This document shows, one piece after another, positions 1-11,764 of a stretch of 64,000 bases of DNA. Position numbers and translations under genes: made by a program. Numbering within the stretch: the stretch's first letter is position 1; every line of letters begins with the position of its first letter. The notes under the pieces are model-generated. The model was given only the letters and a program-made list of their open reading frames with translations, was not told the DNA's origin and searched no databases. Origin of the DNA: Morchella semilibera (Eukaryota > Ascomycota > Pezizomycetes > Pezizales > Morchellaceae); the NCBI GenBank assembly GCA_009192285.1, contig CM018603.1, forward strand, positions 4,705,793 to 4,769,792, read 5' to 3'.

Positions 1-3000
1 GAGCGGCGGAAGCCGCCCCGTTTCACTGGGTGCCTCCCTCCTGCAATTGGATACAACTAGGAAGCCCCATACAACTAATCAATTAGATAAAAGAAGACAC
101 TGGAAACTCTTTAGTCATGGGATATCACTCGCTCCTGTATCCTTTTTCTCCTTTGGGATCTGACTGTGGAGAGGTCTGGAGAATACAAGACTCGGTTGGC
201 TGTCTGGTTAAATAACTGTAGACAGACCCTAGATACTAATAAATGAAACATACGGTCCTCATGGTAGCGACATATGTACTGAAGAGTAGTAGTGGTTGTC
301 TGCTAGGCATGGAACCAACATACGTTTATATACAACACTCCCTTTATAAGCTTACTGTAGACATAAAGACTAGGGGGTACGAGACTTGGTTTTTGACTAC
401 CTACAGTAAAAGAGAGCTGTCTCATGCACCCGTACCAGACAGCTACATCCTAAACCTGTGCGTAAACCGGACAAGTAGTCCTAGCCATGAAGGTTGCGAA
501 TGCTCGGAAGCAAACCCAGACTAAAACACTCGCTGTACTCAAAATGCGTCCGAATCAGTGTATCAAAGTTTTCAGGAGAGTGGCGGATCAAATAACCATT
601 CGCAAATGCATGAGACTACTAGGGAGTGAATCAGGGGGCTAACCAACACCCTAAAACGCATGTTTATTAACACATCGATCCCCTAATGGGAAATCTAGAA
701 CCTCGAATCCCCGAACTATTGCGGGGAAACGGATAAACAAATACGTTGACCCTAACCCCATAACATTTAATTGGTAATGCACCTAGCCCTAAGGCTCCCC
801 CAACTCACACTATGCGAGTCCTTTCGGCGGCAGCGTTCGGCGTACCCTTGGGGCTCGACTTTCTAAGTCCTACTCCCCCTCGGACGCACGAGGAACTTTG
901 TAAGATGGGGTCAAGGAGGTAGTAGAACCTTTGGAAATAGTATCTAATTGCAAGCACCCTCTGTTCGGGCATTTATTTGTCTTGTTGTTGGTTTCCTTCT
1001 TTGTCTTGCTAGATCGATCACAAATTTCCAAATTCGCTGTTTATTGAGAAAGTGCCTATGGCTATACATATATTAATGGTTGAAACCGGTTATCAGATCT
1101 CCCAACAATATAAACGGTTTAATCAATCAATTATTTATATGAAACCCACGAGGCTAGCATAACATACATATTACTCTACATACTACCACTCAGTTTTAGT
1201 ATTCACCAAGATTACACAGAAGTAAAGAATATAAACAAAGTACCATACGAAACCAAACTTAGACCAAATAAATCCTTTCAGTCTCATAGGTTAAAGCATA
1301 TTAGGTTAGAATTTGAGCTTCCATCTCCCCTTCAATTCTTCACCCCTAGAGTTTCGCGAGAGTTTTATGAATTGCACTTCTAGCTTCATCCTCTACCCAC
1401 CGTACATATTAATAACTGTGTCGCCATTCCTGAAACCCCTCCTATGAAGATAACACCTTTGGCCTCCTCCCGTCAGCTAGTCACCTTTACAGTGTTAGTT
1501 ACTTCATCGGTTACTATCCTTTGGTTCCGTGACACTCTCCCTATCCGAGAGGATATGGGTGAGGTCATACAATTCCATTTGCGGTTATACCAATGCTGCG
1601 GGTACTTGCTGCGTGCCCCTGTGATATGCGTAATAGGGCCCCATGAAGGAAAAGAGCCGTGAAGCGTTAAAACAAGGAATTAAAACTATAGCAAGATGGT
1701 ACATAGCAAAACCCGCCATACCCTAGGCTAAGGCGCCTACTGAGATTGGAGTCATGATCATATGAGGCATTAGCCTTCGGTATGCTCGCAATCCATAAAG
1801 GTCAGCTCAGGTGGCCACACCCCCGGCCCCGCGCGATCCATAAACCGTTCCACGAGGTATACAGTTCTGATATTATTTTTCCGGATGCATCAGCCGTCAC
1901 TGGGTCATATACGTGTACCCATTATCCAATCCCTTTGCGAGGTTGGATTTCGGTAGATATAGAAAAAATATAACCGGGATGTAGATAACACTACCGCCGG
2001 TCTATGGAGCTGTCAGTTTGGTGCGTAGCGAGGCATGAGAAGCCCCTTCCTGCAATATCCTCCCACCTCACCCTCTGATGCTCGCGTTATATCCTAGTAG
2101 TAAGAAAGAGGGTCAGTTCATTTTGAGGTTACATAAGCGGTTACAGACATCTGCTACCTGGTTCCGGAATGAAATATATGCCAATACAATACCTTTAAAC
2201 GGTAACTCTGATCTCAAGGTGTACCGCCTTTGATGAGCTGTGGTGCAATGCACTACTCTGGAGGCAAGGGGTCATAGGACAGTCTTGTACTTGGCCGGCA
2301 ACCGAGCGATGCTTACAAGCTCTTTCGTCGTTCCAGAGCTCGAGCTGTTCATTAGTGGTTCAACTTGCTAGGCTAGGCCTGTACGTAGTTGCACCTCGGT
2401 AACGAAAACAAGAGAGGCGTTGCGGAGTTTCCGGGGATTCGATCGGTCGAGTAAACCTAACCCACCATCCAAAGGCAATGTACCGTACCCAGGACCGGGG
2501 TCTTCTTTTGATGTTTAATTTTAGTGTTGGGTACAAGTAGAGCTGTCCTGAGCTAAGGCTCGAATACCCGGGTTCCACTCTCAGGGGCCCAAGCCAGGTC
2601 GGGGTTAATACCTCAAATGTTCGAGCTAAGGCTCGAGCGATCCAACATAGTATAATTGATACTGATTGATATTGGCAAAAGCGAAGGATATATCGAGCCT
2701 TCTGGGCCAGCCCGAGCTTTAGGCCAGGCGTGTCTCGAACAGGCTCGTGCCCAACACTATTTACATTATGATTAACACAATCAACTAGAGATAACCTGAC
2801 TAGAAATGACATGGATCTATAGCTAGAAACAATTACTTCAATTAGTAGATGTTTAGTGCGAAAGGGTGTTGGGGCCCACAGTCAAAGTGTTATATCCATG
2901 CTCCTATCGACCGCTAGCCAGATAAAAAAATCCACGGCAACTGCATGTAGTGTGGCGTACTATTTGTAGACAGGCTGTTCCGTACCAACCCAATGTCACC

Positions 3001-3330
3001 ATCGACAAAACTATCCGTCGCCCCTTAAAATACACAAAGGCCAATACTATAATCCCGGATGACAGGCTGGATGTCAACGAGACATCCGAAACAAGAAACA
3101 CTGGAGGCGGGATCAGTGTTGCACGTGAGTGTATCTGCCGGTCCGCGAATCCTTCTAAGTTTAATGATCTGGCAGCTGTTTTATAACCTGTCTGTATGGG
3201 ATAGTAACCAACATGTGATACCTGATTTAGGGAGTACTCGCGGCACAGTACATAATATCACACCTTTCTTCTATATCAACACGTGTGCCGGCTGTGAAGG
3301 CCTGTTCTACACACCCCAATCGCCGCGGAA
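1..3330. other. No gene recognised
   Basis: I see no frame here that looks protein-coding on either strand. The open frames are short, without recognisable motifs or splice signals. Base composition is mixed with no strong AT or GC bias. Around 2540-2750 there are several imperfect AGGCTCGAG-like words, which may be the relic of an old repeat. This is probably decayed transposon or intergenic DNA, by inference only. Confidence 0.4.
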
Positions 3331-3408
3331 TATATCTATCGCATCAATTCCACCTTGAAGCATTGAAGGTCAAACACAAAAAGAAGAATAACTCCAAAGA
3401 CAGGTGCG

Positions 3409-3903
3409 ATGCCAACCTCCCCAACTACGGCCTCCGGCCCCGAAACTCCCACCTGGACGACAGCCCAAGCACTGGAGGAAGTGAAAGCCCTTGAGAGATT
3501 TCATTCTACCGCAAGAATATACAAAGTTCTGTTCTCCGGATACGGTGCCAGAGCCGTTAACTGGAGCCCCCTGATGGATGTCAACTACCAAAGAATCCTC
3601 AAGCACTGCCAGACTTTGAAAGCATTGAAGGCATCATTCAATGACAAGACAAGAAAGAGTGACGAAGATAGGGAGCTTTATCACAAGGTATCCCAATTGT
3701 ATCGCTCTGCCCTCCATGGCTACACAGAGTTATGCGAAATCCTGACGCCGCGCTCAGAGGGGCTTGGTGCCAGTGTTATTGGAGGTATTGATCAGAGCGA
3801 GAGGGGGGATGTCAAGGATGATAATTTGAACCTCGATGATATTCCGAGAAATATCTGGAGGTCGGGTCAGGAGGGGAAGATGGGTTTGGGGTATTTGTTG
3901 TAG
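3409..3903 (+). CDS. Small orphan protein, helical, WxPL motif
   Basis: Single-exon 164-residue protein of unknown function. The frame is unbroken, starts at the first ATG after a TATATCTA element about 75 bases upstream, and ends with TAG. The N-terminal 20 residues are Ser/Thr/Pro-rich and probably disordered; residues 20-130 look mostly alpha-helical. Around residue 52 there is a W-x-P-L-x-x-V motif, then helices with an EDR triplet near residue 85. The same order of motifs occurs in the 139-residue protein encoded at 4832-5251 on the other strand, so the two are probably distant paralogues. No signal peptide or membrane segment is visible. Codon usage and composition look genic compared with the surrounding DNA. 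I do not recognise a named family. Confidence 0.6.
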   Translation: MPTSPTTASGPETPTWTTAQALEEVKALERFHSTARIYKVLFSGYGARAVNWSPLMDVNYQRILKHCQTLKALKASFNDKTRKSDEDRELYHKVSQLYRSALHGYTELCEILTPRSEGLGASVIGGIDQSERGDVKDDNLNLDDIPRNIWRSGQEGKMGLGYLL

Positions 3904-4831
3904 GAGGAGGTTGTGTCTTGGCTGGGCGTGTGCGGAAATCTCTTTCTATAATGTTGATTTACCGTTTTGTGCGGTTTAAAGGAAATACGATTGTTGTTCT
4001 ATAATACAGTATATAGCTTATTGTCTGTTAGGTACAGATGTTATACCTCATGATGGGAAGGGTCTCCCTACGTGAATCCTCTCTTTGTTCTCTAAGAAAA
4101 GGCGATTGGTTTATCATATCCAACCAATGCATTTTCAACGTTTCTCACATTGAAAAGGGAGTGATCAATTCCAGTAACTATGGATTAAAAGTCTCTATAG
4201 AGTTCCAAGGGTTCGGTTAATAAGAGTGGATCATACCCCAAAATGCGGACTATGGAATATCAGAAGATGTATAGAAACATCTGGTCACTTGCGCTACAAA
4301 GGAGAGTATGTGCTAGGAATAAGTATAGAAACGAAATAGAGGCGCTTCTTCTGGCCGCTCCTGTAGCCTGTCAGTATCTCGTCAATCTGTTTACTGCTGA
4401 GATAGTCGTTTTGGTAGTATATCCCCTTGGAAGCCCGCAGAGCGAACGCCGCGCCGGAATAGACATTTATTCACTTGCAATAAACCGCCCTCCATATGCA
4501 GATGACGCGGGCGATGGGTTTCTGGTGGACGGACCCATACCTTTTCTCTCGTCCATACCAGGAGGATTAATAACTATATAACCCGATAGTCTCACATATA
4601 AGCCCACGACGGCGCTGGAGCTTGTCATCCCCTTGATTGTAAGTGTGAGAAATATACCCTTATTCATTTTGTTCCCGATAGATAATCACCGTTAATGTAA
4701 GAATGGCTAACTCTATTAGAGACTTGTAATATAAGAAGGCAATAGAAATCTCGTAAATCCTCATAGCGTAACATATAACACTAAGTCAATCTTCACCCCG
4801 CCTACAAGATTGATAGTATAAACACCCCAGA
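3904..4831. other. No gene recognised
   Basis: Intergenic stretch between two convergent small genes. A 112-codon open frame at 4243-4581 has no recognisable motif, and overlapping frames on the opposite strand are equally open, so I do not call it. No repeat seen. Confidence 0.4.
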
Positions 4832-5251
4832 TTAGACCAACTCTCTTATTGACTTTAACATCCTGTCCACTCTCGGCCTCACCACTTCTTCTAGCTCTGC
4901 CGCGTACTGCTCACTAAGCGGTAACTTCTTGCTGTGCTCATTGAACAAGTCCAGCATCCCCTCCATCAAGGCTTGGAACAGTTCCAAGAGGTCGAGCATC
5001 AGAACACGATCCTCCGCCGTTCTCCCATTTATACCCATCGCACCGTAAGCGGCATGTAATTCCTCGACGCGGCGCCTGAACGCAGTGTATTTCTCGCCCC
5101 GGACGCCCAGGAGTGGGAGCCAGTCGCTGCACTCAGACCCAGGGTTGGTGACGATGTCTTTGACAATAGGGAGGGAGAGTATATAGGTTCTCATATCCTT
5201 CATCAGGATAGCGATTTGAGTGTGGTCGAATGGTGGGGCCGTGGTAGTCAT
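4832..5251 (-). CDS. Small orphan protein, helical, WxPL motif
   Basis: 139-residue protein, unknown function. The frame is open further upstream, but the ATG at 5251 is preferred. The upstream part is A-rich leader-like sequence, and a TATATA element lies near 5315-5320, about 65 bases ahead, leaving no room for the longer form. The protein is predicted almost wholly helical. Near residue 44 it carries W-L-P-L-x-x-V, followed by a charged helix, an EDR triplet near residue 79 and a Leu/Met-rich helix. This order and spacing match the 164-residue protein at 3409-3903, which suggests an old duplication with inversion. The C-terminus is rich in Glu, Arg and Val. No domain family is recognised. 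Confidence 0.6.
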   Translation of the reverse strand: MTTTAPPFDHTQIAILMKDMRTYILSLPIVKDIVTNPGSECSDWLPLLGVRGEKYTAFRRRVEELHAAYGAMGINGRTAEDRVLMLDLLELFQALMEGMLDLFNEHSKKLPLSEQYAAELEEVVRPRVDRMLKSIRELV

Positions 5252-6921
5252 ATTGGGGTTGCTTTTTGACTTTGATCTTTGTTTATTAGATGGTTGGTAT
5301 GGCTGGTTTGCTGATATATAGGGGTCTTTCGTGGACGAGGGGCTTTTATAAACACATCTTCTCGTTGAAATAGAAGTTTGAGAGATATTGAGGACATATA
5401 GAAGGCCTGACATGTATGAACTTGGTAGATGTGGCTATTGAAAAGGATGGCCGGGGCCAGACATTGAGGTTTGGGCGCGCATAGTACATACGTGCATGTT
5501 CGTAGATATCAATCATACTAGATGTGATGCTTACAATTGACAGGGGGATTATAGTAGGCACTTGAACAGAGGGTGTGGACATATCCTTTTCGGCATCGAA
5601 GGTTTCTATGTAGGTGCATCTAGCCGCCCAAATATCATGCATCGATGCAACACCTGTTTTGAAAGATGAACCCATATTGGTAAAGATCTGAACGGGTAAA
5701 ACACACCACCCGAAAGTGGTTGAAACGTTCTCACTAATAAGAGCTCGATCCCCACCCCAAATATCCCTCATTCTGCGTAAACCTCTATAAAGAAGACTGG
5801 AACCTCAAAGCTCATGTATACGACCGGGCAATGCCCTTATTTATTTATTTATACTTCATACTGCATGGGCAATACCCTTGGCAAAGTGTTTGAAATCGAG
5901 ATTGATTTCACGGAAGTCATTTCCGTTCTCAACGTGGCCAGTGGAGATTAGTTGATCCTTTACGCGCCCAACAGACATATTCGAGTGATACTTTGTGATC
6001 TGTGTCTGGTTATTGGACACTGTACGTAAAAACAACCCCGAATATGCTATTCTTACCGATGCTAGAGGACTATTCACCGGGAGCAGTTGCCCCACTCAAT
6101 CACAAAAACCAGCCAGACCTCACTTTATCAATAGGCTCCGTACGGAGCAGCTGCGTCGGCGGTGGGATTCGGTCATGTACCAGCTTAGTGTGTTGCTTTT
6201 ATTCCCAAATACATAATTGTAGATCTTGGGTTCTACTAGATCCGTTATGACAAAGGAGAGTCGGCCAAATGAATACAAATATACCGGTGCTTCGCAGAGG
6301 GGACTGGCCTTTGGGTAGGAATGGGAGGGCACATTTCGCTCATAGACATAAACCCTCACACGACAGGTTGTTCTCCGCCGTGCTCTACCCCCCATGCACC
6401 GTAGATACTATATAGGGATGGAGTATGGTTGCATTCCCTGTACCCTTCGAGCGTCTATGTGGCCCAAGCACCTGCGAGAATTACAAACTAAATCGCTCAT
6501 TCTATGGGCAGACTCTGTGGGGACATCACGTCAGTGGTTATCTTATTAAGTACAATCGCTCCCTGTACCCAGTAACTTGTGGGGGGTGGTAAGCTATACT
6601 TAGAGAAAAGGAATCGAGCCCTCCTCTCGTGTCAGGCCCAAGCTGGTGGTGGGGGGAGTCACGGCAATGGATATCTTGGCCTCGACAACTACTAAATGAC
6701 CTACCCTCTATGGGGGCTACGCTTAGTATACCCCGTGCTTTAACCGTAGAGCCATAGAATAACATAGGGGCTTCACATATATAGGAAGTCTCTCTTAGGT
6801 AAACCCTCGATCACCTCTTCACTCTCTCTACTTTCCAAATATCAGATCCAGAATAAATTTACAGCAACCACCGGGCATCCCAACGTCTGCTGAGCCCACT
6901 GCAAGCATCCCTAGCCAAACA
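5252..6921. other. No gene recognised
   Basis: Divergent intergenic region between the genes at 4832-5251 and 6922-7611. It holds the TATA-like box of the minus-strand gene (about 5315-5320) and an ACATATATAGG element near 6775-6785 upstream of the plus-strand gene. Open frames at 5346-5771 and 6120-6395 have no recognisable motif. Confidence 0.35.
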
Positions 6922-7611
6922 ATGCAACCTACCAACATCTCATGTCAAGCCGCACAGCTGGCTGTCCTCACAGACCTCTTCCGCGGCCAAACATCTACCC
7001 TCCAGGAGTTCTACTTGATCCTAACATCCACCGGTGACACACCAGTCAACCTCCCCGAATCCCGTATCTTCAGCTTCTCTCGGGTCCTTGAAGACACTCT
7101 TCTTCCCCCGGAGGTGCTTTCCACTCTCCACAGGTTTGCGGTTGCGATGCTCCCCGCTGATTTTGACCCTCACACCATCGCTCTTAAGGTCAGCAACTTT
7201 TACAAGGGCACCATTACTTCTGATCCAGACGTCTCCGAGCTCGACGAGCAGGGGAAGAACGCTGTGAAGGTCTACGAGGCCTTCTTGATGGTCATGGAGA
7301 GGATGGAGATGTGCCGGCGTGTCTTTGCGGATGCGGTGGTGGCCAAGTTTGATCTGAGGGAGAGGTACGAGGAGGGGGATGAGGAGGATGCGCTGATGTT
7401 AATGCTCGCCAGGGCGGTATATGAGCCCGTTGAGGAGGGGAAACAGCTTACAAAGGTGCGGAGGGTGCTTGATTCTGCGTATGAGTGTTATAATGATGCG
7501 GAGGTGGTGCGGTATTTTCCGGAGAGTTATGTTGTCGATTTCTTTAGGCGGGGACTAGATGGAAGGATCCAGAGTGAATTTCCTGAGCTAGGCGATTGGG
7601 AGGGGATATAG
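6922..7611 (+). CDS. Orphan 229-residue helical protein
   Basis: Single-exon frame of 229 residues, uninterrupted, with ATG in a good context (CAACAATG) and a TATATAGG element about 140 bases upstream. Predicted mainly helical, with an acidic run (EEGDEEDA near residues 152-159) and a basic/aromatic C-terminal third. A Met/Glu/Val-rich helix near residues 118-135 faintly recalls the corresponding helix of the two small proteins at 3409 and 4832. It could be a third, more distant member of the same family, but I cannot establish that by eye. GC at third positions rises along the gene, unlike the flanks, which supports coding. No known domain recognised, no signal peptide. Confidence 0.6.
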   Translation: MQPTNISCQAAQLAVLTDLFRGQTSTLQEFYLILTSTGDTPVNLPESRIFSFSRVLEDTLLPPEVLSTLHRFAVAMLPADFDPHTIALKVSNFYKGTITSDPDVSELDEQGKNAVKVYEAFLMVMERMEMCRRVFADAVVAKFDLRERYEEGDEEDALMLMLARAVYEPVEEGKQLTKVRRVLDSAYECYNDAEVVRYFPESYVVDFFRRGLDGRIQSEFPELGDWEGI

Positions 7612-9620
7612 ACCCAGTCAAGTTTTCAATATTCTTTCTTTCTTGCGTTTAGGTGGTGTCAAGGTTATTTCTGTTTCTCATTTGTTGATTTCAACCGTCC
7701 ATATAAACCTTGTTTCCGTCAAGACATCCTGTTCAGGCTACCAAACTACTTTTCTATACAAACATCTATTTGTATTCTCTTAATTAATTAGCATCCCCCA
7801 ATCCTGTTACGAATACCAGCGGCCCGTACGTACACACCTCTATATAACATCGTAATTCTATCTTATAGTATACCGTACGTAGACCCCACTGCTTGACTTT
7901 CTATTGCAGGAAAGACAGGCCTCAGCCGGTCCAGTCTAGTCTATCTGCTTCCAGCTTGGTAAATCTACAGTACCAAAGAGAGGGGTGGGATCACTACCTC
8001 GCAATGCGGTAAGAATACGGTATTTGTACAGTACTATTCGGTATTTGTCATTGAATTCCGTAGTCCTATTGTAGCGATTTCACCCCATCTTTCATACTGT
8101 ATATAGGTACGAGCCTACGTCCGGCCTGCATCTGGCCATAAGCCACACACCTCTGCCGCAGGATTACTCAGGATCCAAAATCTACCCTAGCAAATTCAAC
8201 CTATATGTAGTTATCATAATACTTCCCATGACAATTAAGTAATTAAACATTTCAAGTTAAGGCAGAAATCAAGAGTATGATGCTGTTGGATCTATCCACC
8301 AATAATCAAACCTTTGTACTAATAGACCCCACTGTCCCCGACCCTCCCATATGGTGTAACGAAAAAAAGAATTACAGACATCTACCAGATTATCTCACGA
8401 AATGTGGCAACTTCCAGTGCCAAGTCCCCACTCCGCAACCTAGACACCGGATCAACGTCCAGATAACTCTCCCGTTCCGGAGACAGGGTAAATCTTTACA
8501 CTGAACAAGAAACACACAACAAAAGAAAGAAAACTCGGACATACCAAATACCACCACACGTTTTACAATTTGCCGTCTCCTATCATTCTCCTTCCGCTTC
8601 TTCGTTTCATTCCTCTCTCCCCAGCTCTCCCCACCCATACTGCATTTCTCGTTCCTTCTCAGTCTTCTTCTCTTTCCACCTCATGCACCTGAGCTCGCGG
8701 GAACAACAGTGACCTGGACAACGTAACTACTTGCACAGACGAAGGGGGAGGGAAAACTAATTTTACCAGTTGAACGCAAGGGGGACTATATCGAAAACAG
8801 CAGGACTAGAATCCATTTATATACAACCAGACCACCATTTTTCTTTTTTCCTTTTTTGAGAACTCGAGGGAAGACATGGGTTTGCTGTTGAGGCGGCTGG
8901 CCAAACCAGCAGGCCCTACAGTGACCGCAACATGGAGAGTTGCTCATGACTGCAGGGGTGGTGAATCTCAGGCGTAGAGTCCAGAAGCACAAAGGCATAA
9001 ATTATATTTCTACCACGGTAGCGCTGGTTTGGTACTTGTACAGGCAAACGTGGTCACTGACTGAATCACCGACACCTTCTTACCAGATATCGTTCACTCC
9101 CACCCACCCCGGCGGCAGCTGTGTCGTGTGTGTACCTGCCCCCCCCCGTCTCCAGAGTGTAAAGAGGAGATGACATTAATATGCCCCGATATACAGGCAT
9201 CATTGCAACACCACCCACTCCTAACATCGTTTCAACTCCATCCTCACCTCCCTATCCTTTACCTCATCCTTCTCCAAATACCTGTACAATCGGAGGTTCC
9301 GGTATGGCATGTATTGAAACACCCCATAAAATAAAATAATTTGAAGATAGTACATCCTAATTGGGTACAACTCACATATTTCATAACCGTACCAAAGAAA
9401 AGTAAATAAAAAAACAAAAGAACCACAACTCCAGGAATCTGCTCCACCCATCTTACACCCCCCCCAAGCCCCGGATGCCACCCGGCCAAAAAGCATACTG
9501 GTATACCTCAAACAAAAGTAGGAAAGAACAGGCGGCGAATGGAATTCGGAGTGCCTTGGGATGCCATCGCATCCGGTCGCGCAGATCATCCCCTGGCCAT
9601 GCTTTCCTTTCGTTCAGCAT
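7612..9620. other. No gene recognised
   Basis: No convincing frame. 8560-8680 is a pyrimidine-rich tract on the plus strand, which could be promoter-like, but no gene with a matching start is visible. A run of C occurs near 9140. Confidence 0.35.
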
Positions 9621-11033
9621 TTACCATATCTCAAGGTCGTCGCCGTCTCCAGCACCCACAGCAAGATCCAGCGCGGGTTTCCCGTTCTTAGCTAGAGGGT
9701 TGATATCTAGGTACTTGCCGAACAAGACTTTTGAAACAAGACTTCCGTATCCTCGTCGGGTGGCATAGCTCATGAGCATTATTTGGTGGAACTCGACGAC
9801 GCTCCTGAACCTAGGGGCTGGCCTGTGTCTGGATAGCAATAGCTCGACAGCGCCCTTATTCTTCTTAGCTATTGCTAATTGTAAAGGGGAAGGAAAAACG
9901 TATCCCACAGACACCACGGGAAAAGGTGCCCGGACGCACAAGTTACACCCCTCCTGGGCACCGGGTCGCACTTCAACCCGAAAACCGCCGTTAGCAAGTA
10001 CTGATTGGCTATCCAGTAGGACTTCCACAACCTTGAGATGCCCCCTACGGATTGCGTATCCAAGCGGGGTTAGTGGGGCGACCTCGATCGAGTGCACATT
10101 AGGGTCGATGTCACCTCTCGACAGTAATATTCGAACAATTTCCACTCTACCGTGCCATGCTGCCATTGAAATCAGGTTTGGCTCAATATTGCTCGAATTT
10201 ACCATCAGCTCTGTAAACATCTCTACCAACCCGTGACGGCATGAGAATGTGAGTGGTGTGAGCTTGCCGACAGGTTCCCACGCCCAGCGGGGAATGTGAC
10301 GGCTAGCCAGGCTAGCCCGACTCACGTATCCCAGTTGTGCAAACTCTCTAAACAGACCCGCCAGCCCTAAAGGATTCCTTTGATGGTTTAGGCATTCAAC
10401 TCTGGCCTCCCCAGAGGTCTCCTGGAATACATCCGCCCAACCCGACCCAAGCAGGAATTCGATACAGGGATCACCGCCCCACACCCTGGTTGTGCCCAGA
10501 TACCATTCAAGCGCCATGTTAGGCACTACTGCATGTTTGTGTGAGATGTCCCCAAAAGGGGCAGATTTTAACAGAGATATTTTATCAAATCCGTGCGCAA
10601 ACACCACACACGCCGTGGGGGAACCATCCGGGGCCGTTTTCACCGCTGGGCCACAGAGCCTTGAAGCCTCAGCTGCACAGGTTGAAACATCAACGAAAAC
10701 CGATCTCATATGCATCGTTTGTGTATCCTTCACCCCGCACCTAGCAGGACGATAGCACCTGTGATCATCGGGGAAAATGGCAACCTCAAGGATATTCCTT
10801 GCAAGCTCTCTGTCCCGCCCTTCAAGGTTGCATATTTTTTCCACGATTTTCATGGATAGGCCTTCGGTTGTTGGTAACTTTGGGCATAAAAGCTCATCGA
10901 TCGACTCTGTAGTTCCTACCCAGGAGATATACTCTAATTCCATAGAAACCCAATTCCTGTCTCCTCCACATCTTTTCTCAATTGCATCTACCAGCCTCCT
11001 CCGGTCACTCTCACTGTAATATGTATTGATCAA
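9621..11033 (-). pseudogene. NLR gene, winged-helix and ankyrin part
   Basis: Minus-strand frame of 470 residues. Residues 1-95 match the segment that follows a fungal NACHT ATPase: a helical linker, then a winged-helix-like stretch with the motif R-x-L-A-R-N-I-L. Residues 255-460 hold four to five ankyrin units, seen as T-P-L followed by G-H-L-K-V-V-E-x-L-L, and the variants GRVEIVRILLSRG and NKGAVELLLSR. This is the C-terminal half of a NACHT-ankyrin protein, a fungal NLR type used in non-self recognition. The N-terminal NACHT part lies at 11273-11764 on the same strand, but a palindromic duplication (10856-11240) separates the two, so the gene as written cannot make one protein. The first Met here (11033) lies within the duplicated arm and is unlikely to be the original start. 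The C-terminus may be complete. Confidence 0.75.
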
Positions 11034-11042
11034 ATGTGCTGC
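10856..11042. repeat. Left arm of 187-bp palindrome
   Basis: This arm is the reverse complement of 11054-11240, with only two differences in 187 bases and an 11-base spacer. It encodes the first 60 or so codons of the ankyrin half of the NLR. Both differences are CpG against TpG/CpA, as expected from deamination of methylated C. The arms start and end at the same points to the base. Confidence 0.95.
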
Positions 11043-11053
11043 TGATCAAAAGT

Positions 11054-11240
11054 GCAGCACATTTGATCAATACATATTACAGTGAGAGCGACCGGAGGAG
11101 GCTGGTAGATGCAATTGAGAAAAGATGTGGAGGAGACAGGAATTGGGTTTCTATGGAATTAGAGTATATCTCCTGGGTAGGAACTACAGAGTCGATCGAT
11201 GAGCTTTTATGCCCGAAGTTACCAACAACCGAAGGCCTAT
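11054..11240. repeat. Right arm of 187-bp palindrome
   Basis: Inverted copy of 10856-11042. It is the extra copy: on the minus strand the NLR reading runs from NACHT into this arm in the wrong orientation. The same amino-acid segment can therefore be read on the plus strand from 11036 to about 11240. Confidence 0.95.
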
Positions 11241-11272
11241 TATGTGCATCAATATGGGCCCGAGTATTTCGC

Positions 11273-11764
11273 TCAGAACGCCCCTTGAATAGGTACATTG
11301 ATCCTCGTGCTTGAAAAATCACCATCAATGCTCAAGGCCTCAAAATAGCCAGCGCGTCGACTGCTGACGAATACCCTGGTACCTCGGTCCCGTGTATAAT
11401 ACAGCAGGTGTTGCAAGAACCTCCTGATACCTCCTTGGAAGGTGTTATCGCGTGTATCATCGGTATCCCCGCCATCACACTCATCTAGCGCATCTAGAAC
11501 AAGATGGCAAGAATCCAGAGTTCTTGTGATTTCGCTCAATGCCCTCCATAACACATCGGGTTTGGCGAGACCCCTGGGAGACTCGGGAAAGTGACGTTGA
11601 ATGACTTTGAACGCATCAGCGCTCTGGCGTGCTAGCTGGGTGATCCACGAACGGAGAACCTGCTCGGTCTTATTCCATGGAGGCTGACCATAATGACAAA
11701 AGAAGAAAGCCGTAGGGTATGAGATTATTCTCGCCGCAAGTAGGCACTGTACTACATGTAGTAG
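11273..11764 (-). pseudogene. NLR gene, NACHT ATPase fragment
   Basis: Continuous minus-strand frame with no ATG start. Reading from 11764 it gives a hydrophobic helix, then AFFFCHY (the sheet strand after the P-loop in fungal NACHT domains), the helix with LRSWITQLARQ, then the Walker B segment L-V-L-D-A-L-D-E-C-D, and finally VFVSSRR and RINV. This order is diagnostic for the NACHT NTPase of fungal NLRs. The Walker A loop is missing: an in-frame TAA lies at about 11765-11767, and an intron acceptor-like TAG just downstream of it suggests that the P-loop was on an earlier exon which I cannot find. A frame change near 11270 is needed to read on towards the palindrome. The ankyrin half continues at 11033-9621. 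Confidence 0.8.

Noticed and set aside
2360-2812. 150-codon open frame (minus)
   Set aside because: Coincides with the repetitive AGGCTCGAG words; no motif.
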